Source: Janthinobacterium sp. 61
Lineage (GTDB): Bacteria; Pseudomonadota; Gammaproteobacteria; Burkholderiales; Burkholderiaceae_D
DNA: 64,000 nucleotides
Reading direction: 5' to 3'
Assembly: GCF_002846335.1 (NCBI RefSeq)
Contig: NZ_PJMQ01000001.1
Location: 4,092,001 to 4,156,000, forward strand
Position numbers and translations under genes: made by a program. The notes beneath the pieces were generated by a model, which saw only the letters and a program-made list of their open reading frames with translations, did not search any database and was not told where the DNA came from. Shown here piece by piece: positions 43,495 to 51,593 of the stretch. Position 1 is the first letter of the stretch. Every line of letters begins with the position of its first letter.

Positions 43495-46400
43495 ATGGCT
43501 GGCGGACATGCAACAGCAGCAGGCGTGATGTTCCAACTCAATGTCGCTTCGTGGCTCGGGGTTCACGCGCTTTGCGAAAAACCAATACCTCAGTTGTCGG
43601 GCCTTCAGAATAGTTCGCCCCAATCGCTACATCTAGAATCGGAGGCACCAGTTGACGACCTCCGAATTACAACGGTGGCAGGCGGCAATATCTTCTTCAA
43701 TGTGAAGACAACTGTATCGCTCAGTTCATTGTTAAGGTCCCCATTGGGATCCGTTGTGGATCAATTCGTACGCCAACTCCTAGCGTGCCGCCAAGGGGAT
43801 GGCAATTTGGGTTGGGATCGACCACTTGACCAATCCAAAGACTGCCTCGTTCTCGCAGTCAGTTCCGCCAGAACACTTGGATTTGTAGACGCGACAAGGC
43901 CAATACTTGAGCGTATACGAAATAAAAAATCAATTCTTCCAATTGATCAGATCGCTACAACTCAAAAACAGAAGGTCGCCTACGAGGCATGGATTGATCT
44001 GGTTCAACAATGTTGGGCTCGCCATACCGGTATTGCACCCACTGATGGCGAAGTCTGCGATTTGCTCTCATGTGTTCGGTTAATCCAACTGGATTTTGAC
44101 GGCGCCACTGCAACCGAAATTAGTAGTCTCTTAACAGCCACAGTAGTCGAAAATCCTAACGATGCGTCAGCCGCTTGGAACGTAATCGTGAGCGAATGCG
44201 CGCGCCTCGCGCAGCTACGCAGCGGGGCAGATTCGCAGAAATTTAGGGACTGCTTACGTACTGAGGGAATATCGCTAAAAGAAAAGCCTGCATTCGCGTG
44301 CGATATTGAGCGCCTAAAACAGATCACGAAACGAACGCTTGAAACACTTTCACGATATTCGCGGCTCTCTGTTCCAACGGAAAGCGGGACGATAAGAGTC
44401 GAGATTGATAGAAACTGCGTGCAAGAGATTGTGATGTCTGCCACTACGAGTTCTTTCCTGCTCGTTGGGGCACCTGGAGCAGGGAAATCCGGCGCGATCT
44501 ACTCCGTTGCGAACTCTCTGATCAAATTGGGACACCCTGTGGTCGTGCTGGCTGTTGATGAGTGGTCCGCCACATCAAGAGAGGCGTTGCGGCAGGAACT
44601 TGAGCTGAAATATCCGCTAAGCGAAGTGCTTGACGCATGGAACGGAAAGAAGTCAGGAATTCTAATTATCGATGCACTTGATGCAAGTAGGGGCAACTCT
44701 TCAGACGAAGTGTTTTTCGAAGTTATTGCATCAATTCTTGATCGCACAAGCGGATGGAATGTCCTCGCATCAATTAGGAAGTTCGACCTTCGATATGGAG
44801 TCAAGTATCAAGACCTCTTCCGTGGCTCACCCGCTTCAAACCTGTTCAGAGACGTAAATTTTTCCAACGTAAGGCATTTCGATATTCCCCGCCTAAGCGA
44901 ACAAGAACTGGCGCAGGTTTGGGATAAATCCCCGCGAATGGCGGTCGCTTTTGATTCGGGAACTATAGCGTTCCGCGACCTGCTCACATCCCCCTTCAAC
45001 TTATTTCTCTTATCGACTGTTCTTCCCCCAACTGGGGACTCACGCGAACTACGGAGTATCGGCACCCAAGTCGAATTATTGGAAAGATATTGGGCTTATA
45101 GAGTTGAGAGTCCTGCTGACAATCACCGCATCAATCGTGTACGTTTATTGCGATCAGCAACCGAAGTCATGGTCAAGAAGCGGCAACTTTTTGTGAAAGG
45201 CTTCGATCTGGCCGGGCATGATGGTAGTCACCTCGAACAGCTGATGCAAAGCGGAATTTTGCTCGACCACCACTCGCAGGGCCGCATCTCGTTTTCCCAT
45301 CACATGTTATTTGACTACGCTGTAGCCAGGACGATCATGATGGACGATGATGATAATGCATTGATTGAACGGCTGGCCCTTTCCGACGATCAGGCGTTAT
45401 TGCTTGCCCCCGCCGCAATGATAGCCCTTCGAATAGTGTGGGGAGAACAGTTAAATAGGCATCCCTACTGGGAATTGGCTCTAGGTGTAGCGGCGCAGGA
45501 ATCGGCGGGTTCGTTTTCCCGCATGCTTCCCGCGAGGGTCGCTGCCGAGCTCATCGCCCTTCCAGATGATATCTCTCCGTTAACCGAAGCTATCTCTATA
45601 AATTACGTGCGCAAAGGTGCTGCGCTGTTTCTTGTACGGCACGTATTTGGAACCTTGCTCGCAAACGTAATTCTAGACCGGCCAATGTGGGGAAACGACG
45701 CTGACCCATGGTGCGGCATTGTTAGAAAACTCTGCGAGACGGATATGGCAAGCCTAGTTTGGCCAATGAAGGCAGTAATCGGGCATTGGACCGATACTCC
45801 GGCCGCACTTAGCTCGCAGCAGAGGAAGGACTTAGGGGCGGCCGCTCGCCTACTATTGAGAAGCGCTACGCGAGATTGGAAAAATCAAAGTACCTATGAC
45901 CAAGGCGCTGTCGTCAGTGGTATTCAAGCGATTGTTCGAACCTTCGACACAGAAAATTCTGAGTCTGAAGCAGCATTGGAAGCGCTATTGGAGCCAGACC
46001 GCGTCGCCGTTTATGGACACATTGAGCTATTCCGTTTCGCGATTGAAACCAAGCATTTAATTGCATCGGCGCCTCAACTTGTCCGTAAGTTGTATTTAGC
46101 AGCGTACTGTGCCCCCCTCCCTTCGCGAGAGGAAATTTCTCACATCGGGTCGAGTAAGATTCTTTCGCTTACTTCAAATAAACGGCAGGACATTGAAGGC
46201 GTGCAATATCAGCTAGAAGGTCATCTTGGCGAGTACCTGCAGACTGCTCCGGCGATTGCGATTAAGACCATCATTGACATTCTTGACTACCGCATTCCGA
46301 CAGAGCATCGGATAAAGGATGAAACTCCAATTGAGACCTTTGAATTTCTGAACTGCACTGCACAGTTTAGAGAGGACCTATCGGCAATCTGGTGGACGCC

Positions 46401-48423
46401 ATCCGGATCACACAATCGTGGCGAAGAAAAGCTACTTGATGTCGTTTTGCGAACTCTCTTGGAATTAGACGAAGTCGGCAGCACGAGCGCGGTTGAGAGC
46501 ATTATCATAAATGTAGTGCAGTTCAATGTGTGGGCATCGCTGTGGTCCGTATTGCTCATTGCAGGACAATCCCGGCCTGCGACAATTGGTAGGTCCGTGC
46601 TCCCCCTTCTATGGGTCCCCTCTGTACTAGCTGCCCACTCCACGGCGTACCCTGCCGGGGAACTATTGCGCATTCTTGCTCCTCGCTTGGAGCGACAGGA
46701 GCAAGGGCAAATTGAGACCGCCATTTGGCAGATTGAGAGTGAGCATCAAAGAGATGTCCTGATCGGCTGTTTATCACGCGATAACGTCACACTTGCCAAA
46801 ACAAATTCTCGTCTGGTGCAACTCGAGACGGAAGGGAATTTGATAGAAAACCGACCACCGTTCAGTCTCGAAAGCGGTTGGAGTGGCGATGAAAACTGGT
46901 GGTATCGGGAAGGTGGTATCGATATCTCAAAGGAACCCTTTGCATCAATTCACAACGCAGTTGAAGCCGTAAAGGTGCTCGCATCATCTAATGAACAATC
47001 GGCCGGCCCCAATGACGCGTGGATTAAGAATTGGCCAACTGTTCTCGCGTTGCATGAGGTTCTACTAAGAAATGATTCGATTCCTGAGCGTCTAGAGCAG
47101 CAAGCATGGGATCAACTCGCGGAAGCCGCAGAAAAAGCCGCGTTGAGCTGTAAAAGCGCCTCTGAGTTGGAGAAATTTCAGAGTTTGCATGCGATAGTCC
47201 GCTCAGCATCGAACCATAAATTCCCGCCCACTCCTCAACACGATCCGGCGCGAGAACATGAGTTCGCAAAACATCCATCCTGGGGTCGTCCGGCTCCTAG
47301 AATTGAAGCTGCGGCTGCTACTATGGCCCTAGCACGTGCGCATGGAGAGCCGTCACCAACGTACCGTGCCGATATTCTCCGTCTGATACGTGACCCGGCT
47401 GTAGAAATCAGACACACAATCGCATCGCGTCTGAACATGCTGTGTGAAGCGGACCCAGAATTAATGCAGACACTTATAGACGTGGTGTTTGATGAGGAGA
47501 ACAATCTAGGCATCCTTAGTTTCTTTCTTGGAGCTTTACACCGAGTCATTGGACGTGTGGACGCAGGTACGGCGGCGAAGCTTCTATCGTTAGATAGCAG
47601 GATTTCTTCGGATGAAGAAGAAGATCAACGAGATCTTCGTAGGCAACTTGTGACATCTATTGTTCGACTATGGATGGTCAACGATCTCACCGAAGCTAGT
47701 AGTCGAATCGAAGAGTGGATTGGCAGCCCTTCGATCTTTTCTTCGCATATACAGACAATGCTCAGTTCTCTTCGAGATACACTCTTGATGGGGAAAATTG
47801 ATGCCCCCGAGAGCCGTGACAGCACGATTAGGACACGAGCAATCCAAATTTTTAGCCGGAGTGTGACGAAAGCTGCCGAAGAGTTTAAACGGCTGGCACT
47901 TGTTCGCGAAAGAACTACCTTAGAACAAAAGCATCTAGAAAATACGTTTCGTGTCCTGGATACTGCCACACACGAAATCTACTTTGGCTCCGGTGCTTAC
48001 GAACGGGGCAAAGGACACCAAAGCATAGGTGAGCCAGATTCCGATTTATTGCAAATCAGGCGCAGATTCCTAAGCGAGATAAATAGCACGCTAGAGTGCC
48101 TCGCTGATGTGCCATACCCATCTATTACCCACTACCTTCTAGAAACGTTAGAGGCTTTCATTCCAGAGGCCCCTCAGCAGTGTCTCTCCTTGATGATACG
48201 GAGTGTTCACAATGGAGGTGCAAATGGCGGCTACCAATTGGAAAGCATGGGTGCAGATTTGCTCGTTCGCCTCGTTCGCAGGTTCCTCGCCGACTATGCT
48301 CCCATGATTTCGGGCCGCGAAGAATTCAGAACTGGACTAGTCAAGGCGCTGGATTATTTCGCAGAAGCTGGTTGGCCAGAAGCGCGCCAGCTCGTCTACC
48401 AGCTGCCGGAGATGCTGAGGTGA
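43495..48423 (+). CDS. Cap4-like nuclease / STAND-type NTPase, candidate anti-phage protein
   Basis: Protein of 1642 residues. The N-terminal 150 residues resemble Cap4/DUF4297-type endonucleases: GVMFQLNVASWLGVHAL, then E48...DD (54-55)...NVK71, the E-DD-(Q)xK layout with Asn replacing the usual Gln. A P-loop NTPase follows, with Walker A GAPGAGKS (325-332) and Walker B GILIIDALD (Asp393), then a winged or helical arm (SFSHHMLFDYAVARTIM near 600). The last 900 residues are helical, repeat-like, with HEAT-like stretches (ILRLIRDPAVEIRHTIASRLN). Nuclease-NTPase-repeat order is that of Avs/STAND defence proteins; I cannot assign a type. AGGAG precedes the ATG by 6 bases. Its stop overlaps the next gene. 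Activity and trigger are inferred. Confidence 0.72.
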   Translation: MAGGHATAAGVMFQLNVASWLGVHALCEKPIPQLSGLQNSSPQSLHLESEAPVDDLRITTVAGGNIFFNVKTTVSLSSLLRSPLGSVVDQFVRQLLACRQGDGNLGWDRPLDQSKDCLVLAVSSARTLGFVDATRPILERIRNKKSILPIDQIATTQKQKVAYEAWIDLVQQCWARHTGIAPTDGEVCDLLSCVRLIQLDFDGATATEISSLLTATVVENPNDASAAWNVIVSECARLAQLRSGADSQKFRDCLRTEGISLKEKPAFACDIERLKQITKRTLETLSRYSRLSVPTESGTIRVEIDRNCVQEIVMSATTSSFLLVGAPGAGKSGAIYSVANSLIKLGHPVVVLAVDEWSATSREALRQELELKYPLSEVLDAWNGKKSGILIIDALDASRGNSSDEVFFEVIASILDRTSGWNVLASIRKFDLRYGVKYQDLFRGSPASNLFRDVNFSNVRHFDIPRLSEQELAQVWDKSPRMAVAFDSGTIAFRDLLTSPFNLFLLSTVLPPTGDSRELRSIGTQVELLERYWAYRVESPADNHRINRVRLLRSATEVMVKKRQLFVKGFDLAGHDGSHLEQLMQSGILLDHHSQGRISFSHHMLFDYAVARTIMMDDDDNALIERLALSDDQALLLAPAAMIALRIVWGEQLNRHPYWELALGVAAQESAGSFSRMLPARVAAELIALPDDISPLTEAISINYVRKGAALFLVRHVFGTLLANVILDRPMWGNDADPWCGIVRKLCETDMASLVWPMKAVIGHWTDTPAALSSQQRKDLGAAARLLLRSATRDWKNQSTYDQGAVVSGIQAIVRTFDTENSESEAALEALLEPDRVAVYGHIELFRFAIETKHLIASAPQLVRKLYLAAYCAPLPSREEISHIGSSKILSLTSNKRQDIEGVQYQLEGHLGEYLQTAPAIAIKTIIDILDYRIPTEHRIKDETPIETFEFLNCTAQFREDLSAIWWTPSGSHNRGEEKLLDVVLRTLLELDEVGSTSAVESIIINVVQFNVWASLWSVLLIAGQSRPATIGRSVLPLLWVPSVLAAHSTAYPAGELLRILAPRLERQEQGQIETAIWQIESEHQRDVLIGCLSRDNVTLAKTNSRLVQLETEGNLIENRPPFSLESGWSGDENWWYREGGIDISKEPFASIHNAVEAVKVLASSNEQSAGPNDAWIKNWPTVLALHEVLLRNDSIPERLEQQAWDQLAEAAEKAALSCKSASELEKFQSLHAIVRSASNHKFPPTPQHDPAREHEFAKHPSWGRPAPRIEAAAATMALARAHGEPSPTYRADILRLIRDPAVEIRHTIASRLNMLCEADPELMQTLIDVVFDEENNLGILSFFLGALHRVIGRVDAGTAAKLLSLDSRISSDEEEDQRDLRRQLVTSIVRLWMVNDLTEASSRIEEWIGSPSIFSSHIQTMLSSLRDTLLMGKIDAPESRDSTIRTRAIQIFSRSVTKAAEEFKRLALVRERTTLEQKHLENTFRVLDTATHEIYFGSGAYERGKGHQSIGEPDSDLLQIRRRFLSEINSTLECLADVPYPSITHYLLETLEAFIPEAPQQCLSLMIRSVHNGGANGGYQLESMGADLLVRLVRRFLADYAPMISGREEFRTGLVKALDYFAEAGWPEARQLVYQLPEMLR

Positions 48424-49862
48424 GTACCGGTCGATTCTTTGAATTCAGGCGGCAAATCGCCAATCTAAAGACGAATTACGAGACGATCCACTTGCCGGAG
48501 ATTGAACGGGCTACGGCGGCAGTGCAAAAAAAATCGGCGGATGCATTGAAAGGGCAAGGGCGAGCGATTGTACGTGAAGCGCAGGTGCGTCAGTACCTGC
48601 TAGATCCAACGCTAACTTTCCTTGGATGGGATCTCGCAAATCCAAGTGCCATATTGGTTGAAGATGCTGTTGACGCGGCCAAAGACGGCGAACATCGTCG
48701 CTTCATGGATTATCATGGCAGAGAGATAAAGCCCAGCGGCGTCGATAGCTCGCTATTAATTGTTGAGGCAAAGCGCCCCAGTGTTCTACTACCAGGCCCA
48801 TCGATCACCTCCTCTGAAAATTTGGCCCTTGAAATAGTAAACGCTTTTGCGGCTATCCGATCAGGTAAGTCAAGGTGCAAGCATTTCACCGCAGATTGGT
48901 TCGATAGACTAAACACATTAGCCGACTATGCCGCTCGAGCAAAACAGCTTAGTGGCGACGCTCCCAGCAGGGTCGTCATTACGAATGGCGAATGGTTCAT
49001 CGTTTTCTTGAATCCTGAAAGCGCACTCATAGGCAAAAGCCCTTCAGCGGACGAAGTCCTTGTATTCCAGAATTTGGGCGAGGTCGGTGAGCGGGCGAAT
49101 GAATTCTGCGAGTCTCTAGAGTATGCCAGTCTGAGCGCTAAAGTCCCGACACAGCATCCGGCGAATTTGCAGAAATTTGTGTCTATAGGAGAAGATGTAA
49201 GAGCCGCCCTCGCCGTTGAACTTAGCTTCAATGTCATCGGGAACATTCAACCTTCGATGGCCGTGCGTGTCTACGCTCGCGTGAGAACCATGAAGGGAGT
49301 GTGGCTCAATTTTTGCAAGGATTACGAACCACCTTACGAGATCATGCCAGGAAAACAGGAGGCGTTTATCGAGCGCATAGGCCTTCTGCAAGAATTTGCA
49401 AACGACATAATTGCCGAACTACGAAAACATGCCAATGTAATTGTTATGACCCCAACTGAAGCTGAGGCCATAGCGGCAGATGATGGCGTGGTTTCCGGAT
49501 GGCATTCATCGCCACTAAGTTCGAGCCCGTCGCCAGAACTTCATTATTTGACCTTAGGTGACGGGGCATTCTACGTTACAAGTCGCGACGACTTCGATGA
49601 CTGTAGCTTCCACTCGTTTGGCCCCTGCTTGAACGCTGGAAGTGCAGCTACAACTCTACCCATCATTCGGCAGAGCCGGATGCCCCCAGTTTATTTTCCA
49701 TCGGGATCAAAAATGCATTGCGCACACAAGAGTGTCCACGCGGGCCGCGAAGGCAAATGCATTTTGAAATCATTCGAGACGCATATGTGCTGTCAACGCT
49801 GCATCTATCTAACGAGGTGCTGGCCGACTGGAACAGATGCGCTGCCGTGCTCGAAGGAATAA
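48420..49862 (+). CDS. HsdR N-terminal-like PD-(D/E)xK nuclease
   Basis: Start is GTG 48420, which overlaps the stop of the large NTPase gene (GTGA) and has GGAG before it; the longer frame from 48180 lies inside that gene. The 480-residue product matches the N-terminal domain of type I restriction R subunits: EAQVRQYLLDPTLTFLGWD, then the catalytic motif GVDSSLLIVEAKRPS with Asp109, Glu116 and Lys118. A region typical of these proteins (WFIVFLNPES) follows. It lacks the helicase motors of HsdR, so it may be the effector or partner of the NTPase. The last 50-60 residues look out of frame (see 49718-49972). Confidence 0.75.
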   Translation: MSTGRFFEFRRQIANLKTNYETIHLPEIERATAAVQKKSADALKGQGRAIVREAQVRQYLLDPTLTFLGWDLANPSAILVEDAVDAAKDGEHRRFMDYHGREIKPSGVDSSLLIVEAKRPSVLLPGPSITSSENLALEIVNAFAAIRSGKSRCKHFTADWFDRLNTLADYAARAKQLSGDAPSRVVITNGEWFIVFLNPESALIGKSPSADEVLVFQNLGEVGERANEFCESLEYASLSAKVPTQHPANLQKFVSIGEDVRAALAVELSFNVIGNIQPSMAVRVYARVRTMKGVWLNFCKDYEPPYEIMPGKQEAFIERIGLLQEFANDIIAELRKHANVIVMTPTEAEAIAADDGVVSGWHSSPLSSSPSPELHYLTLGDGAFYVTSRDDFDDCSFHSFGPCLNAGSAATTLPIIRQSRMPPVYFPSGSKMHCAHKSVHAGREGKCILKSFETHMCCQRCIYLTRCWPTGTDALPCSKE

Positions 49863-49972
49863 GAGGAGAGCACTGCCCTGTCCCGCTCCGCGAGAGTCGG
49901 GGGAAGAAAATTTCGGAAGACAATTTCTTGCCGCATGCCATCAAATCAAAAAATAGTGTGGCGCCGCAGTAG
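49718..49972 (+). pseudogene. frame-shifted C-terminal piece of the HsdR-like nuclease gene
   Basis: In another frame, text such as MHFEIIRDAYVLSTLHLSNEVLADWNR looks like genuine protein, while the same stretch in the frame of the preceding gene (HCAHKSVHAGREGKC...) does not. Both frames are open across 49610-49715, so a one- or two-base indel there would give a product of about 517 residues. It could also be a separate small gene with a TTG start, but no ribosome site is visible. Bases 49973-50213 hold no protein gene, only the operator-like repeats. Confidence 0.5.
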
Positions 49973-50062
49973 GTCGGCAGCCTCAAAAAAGGGGCCCTGG
50001 AACGAAATTTTATTGGTTGCTTTTCCGTGATAAATGTAGGAAAGCAAACGGTTAATTTCGAG

Positions 50063-50104
50063 GTCTCTCATAGGAGACTTCAATACCAAAGTGGTATGCT
50101 TTGG
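50063..50104. promoter_or_regulatory. operator-like inverted repeats before the XRE gene
   Basis: GTCTC-TCATAG-GAGAC at 50063-50078 and CCAAAG-TGGTATG-CTTTGG at 50086-50104. They lie 110-150 bases upstream of the regulator and suit autoregulation by it. Confidence 0.5.
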
Positions 50105-50213
50105 AAACCAAAATAACCTATTTTATTCAATGACTTACACACTCCACCAGGATTGACAGGCCGGCACTTTTTACATGCGCTTGGACACATGTGAATTGCA
50201 AGATTCAGTAAAC

Positions 50214-50636
50214 ATGAGCCCTTTTTCTCACTTCCTTTATGAGCTGCGCCTGCGTCACCAAATCCGTCAATCAGAATTGGCCGAATTGCTTGGTTACGAG
50301 CAAAGCTATATCTCTGCGCTGGAGGTTGGCATCAAAGGACCTCCAACCGAAGAGTTCATCACGAAGCTCATTGGGACGATGGCGTTGCCGCCGAGTGTGC
50401 AGTTAGAGTTAAGAGACATTGTCGCGGCGTCCGATCGCAAGTTGTCGCTGCCGGCAGACAGCCCACAACCACTCTACTGGATGCTAAAAGGGCTCCGTGA
50501 ACAGCTCGACAATCTGCATCCATTGCAGGTGAAATTGATTCAGGATGCGTTGGCGATGCGCGGATCGCTCGTCGACCCACAACCGGAACCAGTTCGGCGC
50601 ATCAAGCGCCGACGACGCGAGGAGGCCACAATGTAA
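50214..50636 (+). CDS. XRE-family helix-turn-helix regulator
   Basis: DNA-binding protein of 140 residues. Helix-turn-helix at about 5-60 (FLYELRLRHQIRQSELAELLGYEQSYISALEVG). The rest is helical, ending in a basic tail RRIKRRRREEATM. I chose ATG 50214; the frame to 50175 adds 13 residues unlike the family. It precedes tnsA in the same direction and sits next to operator-like palindromes, so it probably controls transposition genes. Confidence 0.8.
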   Translation: MSPFSHFLYELRLRHQIRQSELAELLGYEQSYISALEVGIKGPPTEEFITKLIGTMALPPSVQLELRDIVAASDRKLSLPADSPQPLYWMLKGLREQLDNLHPLQVKLIQDALAMRGSLVDPQPEPVRRIKRRRREEATM

Positions 50637-50870
50637 AAACGGGACAATCCTTTCGGCTTGCCCCGTTGGCCAGAGCATCAAAGATACCCCGGACTGACAT
50701 CTTCAGTATCTCCAAAGCTCCCGCCAACGTCAAGCCCCAAAACCAAACACGTCTGTATTTCGTCGCACGCATATCAAGTGGCGCGGGTGTTCGTACGTCC
50801 AAAAACAGGCGTATCCAACCATCAAAAAGGTACTGGACAGCGCATTGCGCCGGCGCCAGGGGAGACGTGC
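50637..50870 (+). other. gap before tnsA with a hairpin
   Basis: 234 bases with no separate gene. An imperfect stem AACGGG...CCCGTT (50638-50667) lies at the end of the regulator gene but lacks a T run, so it is a weak terminator or a leader structure. The tnsA frame stays open upstream to 50658, but those residues do not look like the family. Confidence 0.5.
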
Positions 50871-51593
50871 ATGTCCAACCATCTATGGCAGGGCACTTGG
50901 CAGGGTCAATCACCGCTTGGCGATGTTCATGACCGGGCACGAACAATCGTCCGGCCGACTGGCGGCATCGTACGCGGAAAATTCCCAAGCAGGAAAAATG
51001 GTCGCATGGTCCATCACGAGGGCCTGCTAGAGCTCGATGCCATTTACCTGTTTGAGGCCTCACCGCTCATCGCGCAATACAGAGAGCAACCAATTACGAT
51101 TCGGTACCCCGACGGCAATCGCTTGCGCCGCTACACACCAGATTTCGAATTGCGGCTAACCACTGGCGAAATCGTCCTGGTCGAAGTCAAGCCGCTACGC
51201 CGGCTTTGCGCCGATGAGGTTAAGCACACGTTCGACCGTATTGCGGATCACATGGCGCGAAACGGCACTCCATTCGTCATCCTCACTGACCTAATGATCC
51301 GCGAAGAGCCTAAACTGGCCAACTTGAAATGGATCTATCACCGCGCCGCACGAATCCCTCCAACACCTAGTGCCTTAACCACGGCGTTGGATAAGCACGA
51401 GCACGACTTTCCGATCCCTATCAGCACCGCGAACCATCTATTCGATGGGACGGGTACGGATACTTACAGCTTTCTCCTAGCTGGAAGATTGAAATGCGAT
51501 CTAACCATGCCTGTCGCGCTCAGCACAACATTGACGATAACGAAGGAGACGAATCATGACTGGTTTCGGATTACGCAAGAACATGGTTTTTGA
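50871..51593 (+). CDS. tnsA: TnsA-like endonuclease subunit of the transposase
   Basis: Cuts the 5' ends of the element so that, with TnsB, movement is cut-and-paste. It has 240 residues from ATG 50871, with GGGGAGA before it. The N-terminal nuclease domain reads HHEGLLELDAIYLFEASPLIAQYREQP, then RRYTPDFELRL and VLVEVKPLR, giving the restriction-enzyme-like residues Glu54 (or Glu50), Asp91 and Lys107. The C-terminal part, which in Tn7 contacts TnsC, is KLANLKWIYHRAAR. Its last 38 bases overlap the start of tnsB. Confidence 0.9.
   Translation: MSNHLWQGTWQGQSPLGDVHDRARTIVRPTGGIVRGKFPSRKNGRMVHHEGLLELDAIYLFEASPLIAQYREQPITIRYPDGNRLRRYTPDFELRLTTGEIVLVEVKPLRRLCADEVKHTFDRIADHMARNGTPFVILTDLMIREEPKLANLKWIYHRAARIPPTPSALTTALDKHEHDFPIPISTANHLFDGTGTDTYSFLLAGRLKCDLTMPVALSTTLTITKETNHDWFRITQEHGF

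Noticed and set aside
49973..50170. Left end of a smaller transposon starting just before the XRE gene
   Set aside because: No copy of the terminal repeat or TGACAC-N6-TGAAAA site is found here; the repeats look like operators.
50602..51063. Minus-strand frame of 153 codons opposite tnsA
   Set aside because: Antisense to a well-supported tnsA; no ribosome site or motif.
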